A stretch of DNA of 64,000 nucleotides from Actinomadura flavalba DSM 45200 (GCF_000374305.1 NZ_KB894100.1:159683-223682); one strand, 5' to 3'; counted from the stretch's first letter, positions 50,377 through 59,744 are shown. Numbers and translations: made by a program. Notes: generated by a model from the sequence alone, not told the origin.

Positions 50377-53300
50377 GGCTGCACCGGCTGGAGGTCACCG
50401 CGTTCGGGCCGTTCTCCGGCACCGAGACGATCGACTTCGACACCCTCTCCGACGCGGGACTGTTCCTCATCCGGGGACGCACCGGCGCCGGGAAGACGTC
50501 CGTGCTCGACGCCGTCTGCTTCGCCCTGTACGGGCAGGTCCCGGGGGTGCGGAACGCGGCCAAGGGCCTGCACAGCGACCACGCCGCGCCCGGCACCGGG
50601 CCGTCGGTGCGGCTGGAGACGACGATCCGGGGGCGGCGGCTGCGCGTCATGCGGGCGCCCGCGTGGGAGCGTCCCAAGCTGCGCGGCACCGGGACGACCA
50701 CCGAGAAGGCCAAGGTCATCCTGGAGGAGTACGAGCACGGCGCGTGGACGGCGCTGGCCACGCGCAACGACGAGGCCGGTGACGTCATCCTGAGCCTGCT
50801 CGGGATGAACGCCGCCCAGTTCTGCCAGGTGGCGCTGCTGCCGCAGGGCGAGTTCGCGGGGTTCCTGCGCGCGGGCGCCGAGGAACGCCGCAAGGTGCTG
50901 GAGAAGCTGTTCGCCGCCGAGGTGTTCACGCAGGTGGAGAAGTGGCTGGCCGAGCGCCGCGCCGCGACGGGCCGCGCGGTGGACGCGCTGGAGGCGTCGG
51001 CGGCGTCCGTCGCGGACCGCGTCGCCGAGACCGCCGGGACGGTGTCGCCGCTGGCGCCGCGCGGCCCGGTGCCGGGGCCGCGCGCCGCCGAACCCGCGCT
51101 GGTGCCGGGCGTCGAGGTGCTGCCCGGGTGGGCCGCCGGGCTCGCCGCCGACCTGGACGCCGCCCGCGACGCCGTGACCGCGCTGGCGGAGGGCGCCCGC
51201 GCCGGGCTGGCGCAGGCGCGGGCGTCCGTCGACGAGGCCCGCGCGCTGGCCGACCTCCAGGCCCGGCACGCGGCGGCGACGGCCCGCCGCGACGCGCTCG
51301 CCGCGCGGCTGGACGAACGCTCCGAGCTGGGCTCGCGGCTGGACGCCGCCGCCCGCGCCGACCGCGTCCTGCCGTACCTGCACGCCGTCACCGACCGGGG
51401 CCGCCGCCTGACGCAGGCGCGCCGCAGCGCCGACGACACCCGCGCCCGCGTCGCCGCGCTGCTGCCGCCCGGCGCCGCCGACGACGTCCTCGGCAAGGCC
51501 GAACGCGACCGCCGCGACGAACTCGCCCAGCTCGACACCCGCCGCGCCGACGCCCACCGCCTGACCGAACTCGCCCGCGAACGCACCGCGCTGGACGGCG
51601 AGCTGACCCGCCTGACGGCGGAGGAGCAGCGGGCGGGGGCGGCGCTCACCGAGCTTCCCGCCCGCGTCGAGTCGCGCCGCACGGCCCTCGCCGCCGCCCG
51701 CGAGGCGGCGGCGGCCGAACCCGGCGCCCGCCGCGCGGCGGAGGACGCCACCCGCCGCCTGACGTCCGCCCGCCGCCGCGACGCCCTGATCCCCGAACTG
51801 ACCACCGCCGAGGACGCCCACCGCGCGGCCACCGACGCGGCCCAGACCGCCCGCGACCACGTCCTGACCCTCCGCCAGTCCCGCCTGGACGGCATGGCCG
51901 AAGTCCTAGCCGCCCGCCTCGTCCCCGGCGAACCCTGCACGGTCTGCGGCTCCCCCGACCACCCCGCCCCCGCAACCCACCACACCACACAGATATCGGC
52001 CACAGAAGATCCCCGCACCCCGCACCCGGCACCCGACCGGACAGACCCCACACGGACGCCGAGCACCGAGGCTGCGCAGTCGGCGGACGGTCGGGTGCGG
52101 GCCGCGTGGATGCCGGGTGCGGGGGACGTCGAGGCGGCGGAGCCGGTGGCCGGGCGGGTGCCGGAGGTCGAGGAGATCGAGGCGGCGCAGACGGCCGCTG
52201 ATCGGGCGCAGAGTGCGCGGGAGGTCGCGGGCGGGGTCGTTGAGCGTACGCGGGCCGAGTTGGCGGCGCTGCGCGAGGTCGTCGGGGACGTCGCCGTCGG
52301 TGAGGTGGAGGCCGAGGTGCGGGCGGCGCGGCAGGCGCTGGCCGAGGCCGAGCGGCAGGGGGCGGAGGCCGCGGGGCTGGCCGCCGCACTGCGGGACGAC
52401 GAGGAGGCGCTCGACGCCGCGCGGGAGCGGCGGGACGCCCTCGCCCGCACGCTCGCCGAACGTCGTACGCGCGTCGAGCACCTGGCCGCCGAGCACGACC
52501 GGCTGCGCGCCGAACTGGCCGAGGCGCGCGGCGACGACCCGTCGCTGGAGGCGCGGGCCGAGCGGCTGCGGCGCGAGGCGGACGCGCTGCGGGCCGCCGC
52601 CGACGCCGCGCGGGACGCGATCGTCGCCGGACGGGAACTGGCCGCCGCCCGCGCCACCGCCGCCGAGACCGTCGCGGCCGAGGGGTTCGCGTCCGGCGAC
52701 GCGGCGCACGCCGCCGCCCTGGACGACGAGGAGCAGGGCGTACTGCGGGACAAGGAACGCCGCTACGACGTGGAGAAGGGCAACGTCGAGCGTGAGCTGG
52801 CGGAACCGGCGCTCACCCGCGCCGCCGCCCGTCCCGCCCCCGACGTCCCGGCCCTCGACGCCGCGCTCGCCGCCGCCGAGGCCGTGCACACCGCCGCCGC
52901 GTCCGCCGCCGACCGTGCCCGCGTCCGCTGCGCGCGGCTCGCCGAACTGCGGGCCGAGCTGGCCGCCGCCGTCGCGCGGTGGCGGCCCGCCGCGGACGAG
53001 CACGCCGTCGCCCGCCGCCTCGCCGGGCTGGCGTCAGGCACCGACACCGCGAACCGGCGCGCGATGTCGCTGTCGGCGTACGTCCTCGCGGCGCGGCTGG
53101 AGCAGGTCGTCGCCGCCGCGAACGAGCGCCTGGGCCGCATGTCGTCCGGCCGCTACGTGCTGGAGCACACCGTCGAGAAGGCCGCCGGCGACCGCACCCG
53201 CAGCGGCGGCGGCCTCGGCCTGCGCGTCGCCGACGCCTGGACGGGCCGCGTCCGCGAGCCCGCCACGCTCTCCGGCGGCGAGTCGTTCATCACGTCGCTG

Positions 53301-53558
53301 GCCCTCGCGCTCGGCCTGGCCGACGTCGTCACCACCGAGGCGGGCGGCACCGAGATCGGCACCCTCTTCGTGGACGAGGGCTTCGGCACCCTGGACGAGG
53401 ACACGCTCGACGAGGTCATGGACGTCCTCGACGGCCTCCGCGACGGCGGCCGCGCCGTCGGCATCGTGAGCCACGTCGCCGAACTCCGCGCCCGCGTCCC
53501 CACCCAGCTCCACATCACCAAGGAACGCCACGGCTCGACCACCAAGATCAACGCCTGA
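50373..53558 (+). CDS. sbcC: Exonuclease subunit SbcC (Rad50-like ATPase)
   Basis: 1061 aa from GTG 50373 with AAGGAGG upstream. Walker A GRTGAGKTS at 35-43; Ala/Arg/Glu-rich coiled coils; zinc hook CTVC (Cys522, Cys525); signature LSGGES at 966-971; Walker B LFVDEGFGTLDED with Asp1001-Glu1002. Just after the hook is a Pro/Thr-rich stretch (52000-52080) that looks inserted. The last codons and stop are reiterated downstream as an 87-bp tandem repeat. Confidence 0.95.
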   Translation: MRLHRLEVTAFGPFSGTETIDFDTLSDAGLFLIRGRTGAGKTSVLDAVCFALYGQVPGVRNAAKGLHSDHAAPGTGPSVRLETTIRGRRLRVMRAPAWERPKLRGTGTTTEKAKVILEEYEHGAWTALATRNDEAGDVILSLLGMNAAQFCQVALLPQGEFAGFLRAGAEERRKVLEKLFAAEVFTQVEKWLAERRAATGRAVDALEASAASVADRVAETAGTVSPLAPRGPVPGPRAAEPALVPGVEVLPGWAAGLAADLDAARDAVTALAEGARAGLAQARASVDEARALADLQARHAAATARRDALAARLDERSELGSRLDAAARADRVLPYLHAVTDRGRRLTQARRSADDTRARVAALLPPGAADDVLGKAERDRRDELAQLDTRRADAHRLTELARERTALDGELTRLTAEEQRAGAALTELPARVESRRTALAAAREAAAAEPGARRAAEDATRRLTSARRRDALIPELTTAEDAHRAATDAAQTARDHVLTLRQSRLDGMAEVLAARLVPGEPCTVCGSPDHPAPATHHTTQISATEDPRTPHPAPDRTDPTRTPSTEAAQSADGRVRAAWMPGAGDVEAAEPVAGRVPEVEEIEAAQTAADRAQSAREVAGGVVERTRAELAALREVVGDVAVGEVEAEVRAARQALAEAERQGAEAAGLAAALRDDEEALDAARERRDALARTLAERRTRVEHLAAEHDRLRAELAEARGDDPSLEARAERLRREADALRAAADAARDAIVAGRELAAARATAAETVAAEGFASGDAAHAAALDDEEQGVLRDKERRYDVEKGNVERELAEPALTRAAARPAPDVPALDAALAAAEAVHTAAASAADRARVRCARLAELRAELAAAVARWRPAADEHAVARRLAGLASGTDTANRRAMSLSAYVLAARLEQVVAAANERLGRMSSGRYVLEHTVEKAAGDRTRSGGGLGLRVADAWTGRVREPATLSGGESFITSLALALGLADVVTTEAGGTEIGTLFVDEGFGTLDEDTLDEVMDVLDGLRDGGRAVGIVSHVAELRARVPTQLHITKERHGSTTKINA

Positions 53559-53890
53559 CCGACGCCCACCCCACCGGCTGAGCCCCCGGACCTGTTCGAT
53601 GCCACCGCAGGACGCCGTGGCTCGACCGCCAAGGTCAGCGCCTGGCCCGGCGCGAGCCTCACCGGCTGCGGGTCTCGGGCGGTTCGCGGTCACCGTCGGA
53701 CGCCACGGCTCGACCGCCAAAGGCCAGTGTCCGACCCGGCGCGAGCCTCACCGGGTGCTTCGGACCTGTTCGAGGTCACCGGGGGATGCCACGGCTTGGC
53801 CGCCGAGGTCAGCGCCTGGCCCGGCGCGAGCCTCACCGGGAGCGTGTCCGGGGTGGTTCGAGTCACCGTAGACCGTCACGGTCCAGTGTC
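53526..53890 (+). repeat. 87-bp tandem repeats derived from the sbcC 3' end
   Basis: Units start at 53526 (inside sbcC), 53613, 53701, 53787 and about 53874 (partial), period 86-88 nt. Each begins CGCCACGGCTCGACCGCCAA, a copy of the last sbcC codons, then CAGCGCCTGGCCCGGCGCGA-type sequence and CCTCACCGG, then a CGGACCTGTTCGAGGTCACC spacer. They fill the 389-nt gap to the next gene. Confidence 0.85.
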
Positions 53891-53947
53891 TGAATCGGTG
53901 TGTGCGGGCCTGGGCCAGTCCGGGGCCAGGTCGGACGCCGCTTCCTC

Positions 53948-54829
53948 TCAGGTGGTTCGGGTGAGGGCCCGGGCCTGTTCGAGGAGGGCGGCGGCGTCGG
54001 CGTGGTCGTCGGGGGTGGGGGCGTCGTCCTGGGTGAGGCGGGGACGCCAGTAACCGGTGAAGTCGACCGCGTGCTTCGGGACGCCGCGATCACCGACCAG
54101 GTGACGGCGCAGGGCGCGGACGGTCGGGGCGGCGCCGCCGAGCCAGGCGAAGACGGCGCCCGGCGGGAAGGCCGCCGCCGCGACGGCGCGCGTCAGGAGC
54201 CCGGGGTCGCCGGGAGCGGTGCCGTCGCGGTGCAGCCAGCGGCCGGTGACGTCGGCGGACGTGGTGAACCGCTGCTCCTCCGCGATATCGGCCACCTCCA
54301 GGAACGCCAGGACGCGCGTCCGCGCGGGCAGCGCCGCAAGGAGGGTGCCGATCGCGGGGAGCGTCGTTTCGTCCCCGGCGAGCAGCACCCAGTCGGCGGC
54401 GACGGCCGAGTCGAGCAGCGGCACCGGACGCGCGAACGCCGCCGACGGGCCGAACATCGCCAGCACGTCCCCGGGCTCGGCCTGTCCGGCCCAGCGGGAG
54501 GCAGGCCCCGCGTCACCATGCAGGACGAAGTCGATCGCGAGCGTGCCCGTCGTCGCGTCGTGGCCGCGCAGGGTGAAGCTCCGCATCCACGGGCGCTCGT
54601 CCTCCGGCATCGCGGCGAACGCCCGGTACCAGCGGGTCAGGTCGCCGTCGCCGCCGTCGGGCAGGACGGGCGCCGCCTGCCCGGGGCGCGGGAAGTAGAG
54701 CTTGACCTGCTGGTCGGGTCCGGCGAGGACGAGGTCGTGCAGGTCGCCGCCGAACGTGATCCGCGCCATGCGGGGCGTGACGCGGCGGGTCTGGAGCACC
54801 CGGAGGGTGCGGAGCGGAAGGGCTGGCAT
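53948..54829 (-). CDS. Siderophore-interacting protein (FAD-dependent ferric reductase)
   Basis: 293 aa; ATG 54829 with GGAGG 7 nt upstream. SIP/ViuB family: FAD-binding MRSFTLRGHD (RxxT), DFVLHGDAGPASRWAGQAEP, VLLAGDETTLPAIGTLLAAL and the C-terminal WLGGAAPTVRALRRHLVGDR then TGYWRP. It releases iron from imported ferric siderophores by reduction. No siderophore genes adjoin. Confidence 0.93.
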   Translation of the reverse strand: MPALPLRTLRVLQTRRVTPRMARITFGGDLHDLVLAGPDQQVKLYFPRPGQAAPVLPDGGDGDLTRWYRAFAAMPEDERPWMRSFTLRGHDATTGTLAIDFVLHGDAGPASRWAGQAEPGDVLAMFGPSAAFARPVPLLDSAVAADWVLLAGDETTLPAIGTLLAALPARTRVLAFLEVADIAEEQRFTTSADVTGRWLHRDGTAPGDPGLLTRAVAAAAFPPGAVFAWLGGAAPTVRALRRHLVGDRGVPKHAVDFTGYWRPRLTQDDAPTPDDHADAAALLEQARALTRTT

Positions 54830-54958
54830 GGGTGGACCTCCGTCGAGTGGCTGCCCTTCCATTCTGGGCTTGGACCCCTATGTGGCACTTTTCCGCGTGA
54901 ACGTCGAGGACGGGGGCGCCAAAGTCTCAAGTGACGGTGCAAGGGCTACGCTCGGCGG

Positions 54959-55813
54959 ATGACCGCCCGACGGCTCCGCGCGGCCGACCTCGCCCGCTCG
55001 GCGGGCATCTCCGTGCAGCAGCTCCGCACCTACCTCGACACCGGCCTGCTGCCGCCCGCCGACCGCGCCGCGAACGGCTACCGCGTCCTCACCGGCGAGC
55101 ACGCCGCCGCCCTCCGCCTCCTGCGCGCCCTAGCCGCCGGCCACGGCTGGCCCCGCACCCGCGCCATCCTCGCCGCCCTCTACGCGGGCGACCCCGCGAC
55201 CGCCCTCGCCCACGCCGACGCGAGCCACGCGGCCCTGGACCGAGAACGCGCCGAGATCCAAGCCGTCCGCGCCGCCGTAACAGCAGCCGCCAAGACCCCA
55301 CCCACCCCCGACGACCCGCACCCCTCCCCAAACCAACCCACCACCCCACTCCCCGCCCAAACCGCCAGCCACCCCCCACCAAGACCACCGGGTGCCGCGG
55401 GTGCCGGGACGATGGGTTACGGAGAGCGTGGCTTCCGTTCTGCGGCGCGGGGCCTTGGGCGGCGGGAGCCGTTGCGGATTGGGGAGGTCGCGCGGGTGAC
55501 GGGGGTGCGGGCGACGACGCTGCGGGCGTGGGAACGGCGCGGGCTGCTGCGTCCCGCGCGCGACGCGGACGGTCACCGCCGCTACGACGGGCCCGCCCTC
55601 CGCGACGCGCGCATCGCCGCCCTGCTGCGCAGCGGCGGCTACCCCTTCCCGATCGTCGCGGCGGTCCTGCGCGAGCTTCGCGCCACCGGCGACCCCGCCC
55701 GCGTCCGCGCCGAACTCGACGCCCGCGAACACGACCTGACCGCACGCAGCCGCCGACGCCTCACCGCCTCCGCCGCCCTCGCCGCCTACCTGGACGACCA
55801 CTCGGAGACCTGA
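54959..55813 (+). CDS. Protein with two MerR-type HTH domains
   Basis: 284 aa. The first MerR-like HTH at about 6-60 (AADLARSAGISVQQLRTYLD, TGLLPPADR, GYRVLTGEHAAALRLLRAL), a Pro/Thr-rich linker at about 115-150 with unusual codon use, then a second MerR HTH at about 170-245 (LRIGEVARVTGVRATTLRAW, ERRGLLRPARDADGHRRYDG). One chain could thus bind both half-sites that MerR dimers normally share. No ligand domain. A TACGCT (54947-54952) 6 nt before the ATG suggests a leaderless mRNA. Divergent from the SIP gene. Confidence 0.82.
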   Translation: MTARRLRAADLARSAGISVQQLRTYLDTGLLPPADRAANGYRVLTGEHAAALRLLRALAAGHGWPRTRAILAALYAGDPATALAHADASHAALDRERAEIQAVRAAVTAAAKTPPTPDDPHPSPNQPTTPLPAQTASHPPPRPPGAAGAGTMGYGERGFRSAARGLGRREPLRIGEVARVTGVRATTLRAWERRGLLRPARDADGHRRYDGPALRDARIAALLRSGGYPFPIVAAVLRELRATGDPARVRAELDAREHDLTARSRRRLTASAALAAYLDDHSET

Positions 55814-55843
55814 CCACCACCGCGCCAACACCCGCCCGACACG

Positions 55844-56150
55844 CCGAAAGCGCCTGCCCGGTAAGCCGAAGGTGCACGTCGGGCGCGCCGAGGACGCACG
55901 CCGGGCGCGCCGAGGATGCCCGCCCGGTAAGCCAAAGGTGCACGTCGGGCGCGCCGAGGATGTCCGCCCGGCAGGCCGAGGACGCACGCCCGGCACGCCA
56001 AAAGTGCCTACCCGGCAGGCCGGGGGCGCCTGCCCGGTACGCCGGGAACGCCTGCCAGCACACCGAGGGTGCCTACCCGGTAAGCCAAGGGTGCCTGCCC
56101 GGTAAGCCAAGGGTGCCTGCTCGGCGGGCTGAGGGCGTCTGCCCGGTGCG
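55844..56150. repeat. 22-bp tandem array 1 (about 14 units)
   Basis: Uninterrupted 22-nt units such as CCGAGGATGTCCGCCCGGCA+GG at 55954. Substitutions are concentrated at a few positions. It starts 30 nt after the double-MerR gene. No cas genes and no unique spacers, so it is not CRISPR. Confidence 0.9.
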
Positions 56151-56207
56151 CCGAGGCGGGTACCCGGCGTGCACGCGTGCGACGTCCGGCCGTACCGGGC
56201 AGACGCG

Positions 56208-56470
56208 CCGGGCGCGCCTGCCGGGCGCGCCGAGGATGTCCGCCCGGTACGCCGAGGATGCCCGCCCGGCAGGCCGAGGGCGCCTGCCGGGCGCGCCGGG
56301 GCGCCCGCCCGCTACGCAGAGGGCGCCCGCCCGGCAGGCCGAGAATGCCTGCCGGGCAGGCCGAGGATGTCCGCCGGGCAGGCCGAGGGCGTCCGCCGGG
56401 CAGGCCGGGGGCGTCGGCAGGGCAGGCCGGGGGCGTCGGCAGGGCAGGCCGAGGGCGTCTGCCCGGCGCG
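56208..56470. repeat. 22-bp tandem array 2 (about 12 units)
   Basis: Same unit as array 1, one unit of 21 nt at 56296; units at 56405 and 56427 are identical. Both arrays end in the same about 42-nt sequence (56151-56192 and 56471-56512, containing GGGTACCCGGCG...GCGACGT), so the whole block was duplicated. 56513-56699 holds nothing I recognise. Confidence 0.9.
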
Positions 56471-56699
56471 CCGGTGCGGGTACCCGGCGCGCACGCGAGC
56501 GACGTTCGGCCGCAGCGAACGGCTCGACCAGCCCGAGCTGCTGCTGTGGGTCGCTGCGCCGAGGTGTGCTCCTACCTGGAGGTCGCGCGCCGGTCTACGT
56601 CGGCGAGCGCTGGACTCGCCGGGTCGCCGCCTGTGGCCGGGCGCGCGGGCAGCGAAGGAACCGGCGCGCGAGCAGGCGGCGCCCCGCGTCGTCCGCCGG

Positions 56700-57536
56700 T
56701 CAGCCGGGTGTCGGTACGGCGTTGAGGATCGGGACCAGTTCGGATTCCTCGTAGTCGAGGTGGGCTTCGACCTGGGCGGTCAGGCGGTCGACCTCGGCGG
56801 CGAGGGCGGACGGGTCCGGGGACGGCTGGGACAGCAGGGCGCGCAGCTCGTCCAGGAGAGCCGTCATCGCGGCGTGTTCGTCGCGCATCCGGGCCAGCGC
56901 CGGAGCCAGGTCGGGGTGGTGCTGTTCCAGGAAGAGGAACAGGCCGCCGTCCTCATGCCGGTGGTGCACGCCCAGCCCCTCGCAGAGCGTGAGGCAGTTG
57001 ACGCGGAGCTGCGCGCCGACCGCCGCGCCCGACCGTGCCACTTCGGCGCGGATCAGGGCCAGTTCCCGGCGGAACGCGCCGTGCAGGGCGACGAGTCCGT
57101 CGCCGAGCGGTCCCGGGGGAGGCCCGCCGTCCACCTGCGTGAGGGCGATGACCGGGATCACCCGGTCGGTGCCCGCCTGGTACTCGGCCCACCCGGGGTC
57201 GGCCTCGACGGCGCGGGCGAACAGCCGGTCCCGTTCGTCGCCGGTGAGGACGTCGGCGCGGGCCCGGTAGGTGAAGACGCCGTCCTCGACGGTGACCTCC
57301 GGATGCGCGACGAGATTGTGGAACCAGGCGGGGTGCCGGTCCGCGCCGCCCGCCGAGGCGATGACGAGTACGCGGTCGCCGTCGGGCAGGCAGCCGACGG
57401 GCGTGGTGTGCGGTGCCCCCGAGCGCGCGCCGGTCGTGGTGAGCAGCAGCAACCGGCTGCCCTCGAAAGGACCGCCGACGCGGCCGTTGTTGGCGCGGAA
57501 CTCGCTGATGATCGGGTCGTTGAAAGGGTTGGGCAT
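56700..57536 (-). CDS. Deazaflavin nitroreductase domain fused to a hemerythrin-like domain
   Basis: 278 aa from ATG 57536 (AAGAGA upstream; ATG 57599 is an alternative). Residues 1-130: Ddn/DUF385 fold (LLLLTTTGARSGAPHTTPVG, HPAWFHNLVAHPEVTVED). Residues 145-278: hemerythrin HHE pattern with His in LVALHGAFRREL, HHRHEDGGLFLFLEQ, RDEHAAM and AHLDYEESELVPIL, able to bind a di-iron site. It probably handles redox-active small molecules using F420 and O2/NO-sensing iron (inference). Confidence 0.86.
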   Translation of the reverse strand: MPNPFNDPIISEFRANNGRVGGPFEGSRLLLLTTTGARSGAPHTTPVGCLPDGDRVLVIASAGGADRHPAWFHNLVAHPEVTVEDGVFTYRARADVLTGDERDRLFARAVEADPGWAEYQAGTDRVIPVIALTQVDGGPPPGPLGDGLVALHGAFRRELALIRAEVARSGAAVGAQLRVNCLTLCEGLGVHHRHEDGGLFLFLEQHHPDLAPALARMRDEHAAMTALLDELRALLSQPSPDPSALAAEVDRLTAQVEAHLDYEESELVPILNAVPTPG

Positions 57537-58157
57537 TCTCTTCTTTCGTCGTACGAGGGCAGGCGAAAAAGACCCGCCGTGCCGAGAGTGAACACGCAAC
57601 AGATACGTGGGAAAGTGACCTCATGAACGGAGGGCGCACACGATGTCCGGCGCGTGAAAAGTCCGGTGCATCAACAGGAGAACGCACCCCGGACGACACC
57701 AAGCCCGGGCTCCACCGCGCACCGGCAGCGAGCACCATGGGCGACTCGTACCCACCACGGGAGCATCGGTACTACCGAATTCGCTCCTGGCCCGCCTGCA
57801 CACGGGGGCCAGATCGGCCGCGCGGGCGCATCGTCCGCCGTGCGTGCCACCTGGACATCCGGGCACCGAACCGGCCCCGCTGATCGCGTACGGACGGTAC
57901 GTCCAGACGGCGGCCCCATCGGCGCCCAAGAGCGCTCGACGTTCAATGCGAAGGAGAAGGCGGCCCTCGGGCCGGCCCGGCGATCACGCCGTGGCCGGGT
58001 GCCTCACTCGTGCGCGGCGCATGGCCGACCCGGCAGTCATGGGGTGACTATAACGCGGCGGCCAGGAATGGGCAAAGGCTTTTCCGTCGCCGCGTCCCGC
58101 GCCGGGAAGTGCGGCGGGCCGCCTAGGGTCGGTCATGAATCGGAGACGGGAGAGACC
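57537..58157. other. 621-nt stretch without a supported gene
   Basis: Open frames here have no family resemblance, no ribosome sites and atypical codon use. Base composition is less GC-rich than the neighbours. The last 150 nt should hold the antiporter promoter; nothing else is recognised. Confidence 0.5.
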
Positions 58158-59738
58158 ATGGAACAGCTCGGACTCCTTTTCGTCGTGCTGTTCGCGGCCG
58201 TTCTCGCCGAACCGCTGAGCCGCCGCATCGGGCTGTCGTCGGCCGTGCTGATGACGGTGTTCGGCCTCGTGCTGGCGGTGCTGCCGTTCGTGCCGGACAT
58301 CTCGCTGGAACCGCACCTGATCCTGCCGCTGGTGCTGCCGCCGCTGCTGTACGCCGCCGCGCGCCGCACGTCCTGGCGGCAGTTCGTCGTCAACTGGGCG
58401 GCGATCACGCTGCGGGCGGTCGGGCTCGTGCTGGTGACGGCGGCCGCCGTCGCGGCGGCGTTCTCGCTCGTGCATCCGGCGGTGCCGTTCGCCGCAGCCG
58501 TGGCGCTCGGCGCGGTCGTCGCGCCCCCGGACCCGATCGCGGCGACGGCGATGGCGTCCAAGCTCGGGCTGCCGCGCCGCCTCACCTCCGTGTTGGAGGG
58601 GGAGGGGCTGTTCAACGACGTCACCGCCATCGTCGTCTACAGCGTCGCGATCGAGGCGGTCGTGAGCGGGCACTTCTCCGCGTGGGACGCGGCGTGGCGG
58701 TTCGTGGTGTCGGCGGTCGTCGCGGTGCTGGTCGGCGGGGTGTTCGGCTGGGCGTCGAGCCGTCTTGTCGACCGGCTCGACGAGGCGGCCTGGAAGGTCG
58801 CGCTGACGCTGCTGGTGCCGTTCGCCGCCTACGCCGTCACCGAGTGGCTGGACGCGTCGGCGGTGCTGGCCGTGCTGGTCTGCGCGCTCTACCTGACCGA
58901 CGCCGCGACCCGCACCGACGACAGCGGCTACCGGCTCGTCGGGGACGTGTTCTGGGAGATCATCGAGCTGCTCGTCGGCGGGTTCGCGTTCGGCCTGATC
59001 GGGCTGGAGCTGAGCACGGTGCTGCGGGAGGCGGGCGCGTCGTGGCCGCGCATGCTCGGCGGCGCGGTGGTGGTGATCGTGGTCGTCGTCGCGCTGCGGC
59101 TGGTGTGGCTGCTCGCGACGCTGCGGATCTTCCGCACCGCCCACCGCGACCACCTCATGGACGAGCCGTACACCTGGAAGGAGACGGTGGTGACGTGGTG
59201 GGCGGGCATGCGCGGCGTCGCGACGGTGGCGCTCGCGCTGGCGCTGCCGCTCACCGTCGCGGACGGGAGGCCGTTCCCCTTCCGCGCGGAGATCCTGTTC
59301 ACGGCGTTCGCCGTCGTGCTGTTCACGCTGCTCGTGCAGGGCCCGACGCTGCCGCTCGTCGTCCGCTGGACGGGCGTGCACGCCGACACGGCCGCCGAAC
59401 GCCGCATGGAACTCGACCTGTGGAACCGCGTGCTGCGCGCCGAGCTGGCCGAGCTGAAACGCGTCTCGGCCGCCGGCGACCTGCCCGACGACGTCTACGA
59501 GCGACTGCGCACCGGCCTCCTGCAACGCCTCACCCACGCCGACCCGCAGGCCGCCGACGCCGACGAGACCGAGTCGGCCCGCCGCGCCTGGCAGCGCGCG
59601 GGCCGGTTCCGCGAGATCCAGCGTGACGTTCAGGCGGCGGGCCGCCGCGAGGCCCTGGACGCCCGCCGCGAACCCGGCGTCCCGCCCGACGTCGTCGACC
59701 GCGTCATGCGTCGCCTGGACTTCCGCGCCGGGCCCTGA
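58158..59738 (+). CDS. CPA1-family Na+/H+ antiporter
   Basis: 526 aa from ATG 58158 (GGGAGAG upstream). About twelve helices; the ion-binding region is visible as VAPPDPIAATAMASKLGLPR and LEGEGLFNDVTAIVVY (the ND pair), with WAGMRGVATVALALALPL later. A C-terminal soluble helical tail of about 110 residues (ELKRVSAAGDLPDDVYERLR) is charged. It exchanges Na+ or K+ for protons at the plasma membrane for pH and salt homeostasis. Confidence 0.92.
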   Translation: MEQLGLLFVVLFAAVLAEPLSRRIGLSSAVLMTVFGLVLAVLPFVPDISLEPHLILPLVLPPLLYAAARRTSWRQFVVNWAAITLRAVGLVLVTAAAVAAAFSLVHPAVPFAAAVALGAVVAPPDPIAATAMASKLGLPRRLTSVLEGEGLFNDVTAIVVYSVAIEAVVSGHFSAWDAAWRFVVSAVVAVLVGGVFGWASSRLVDRLDEAAWKVALTLLVPFAAYAVTEWLDASAVLAVLVCALYLTDAATRTDDSGYRLVGDVFWEIIELLVGGFAFGLIGLELSTVLREAGASWPRMLGGAVVVIVVVVALRLVWLLATLRIFRTAHRDHLMDEPYTWKETVVTWWAGMRGVATVALALALPLTVADGRPFPFRAEILFTAFAVVLFTLLVQGPTLPLVVRWTGVHADTAAERRMELDLWNRVLRAELAELKRVSAAGDLPDDVYERLRTGLLQRLTHADPQAADADETESARRAWQRAGRFREIQRDVQAAGRREALDARREPGVPPDVVDRVMRRLDFRAGP

Positions 59739-59744
59739 ACCCTT

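Noticed and set aside
53840..53890. tRNA-like GGTTCGAGTCACC string
   Set aside because: It belongs to the spacer of the 87-bp repeat; no acceptor or anticodon stems can be formed around it.
55844..56470. CRISPR array
   Set aside because: Units are contiguous 22-mers without unique spacers, and no cas gene is present.
54931..56754. 607-codon plus-strand open frame across the double-MerR gene and 22-bp arrays
   Set aside because: Runs out of frame with the MerR gene and continues only because 22-bp repeats lack stop codons; composition is repeat-derived.
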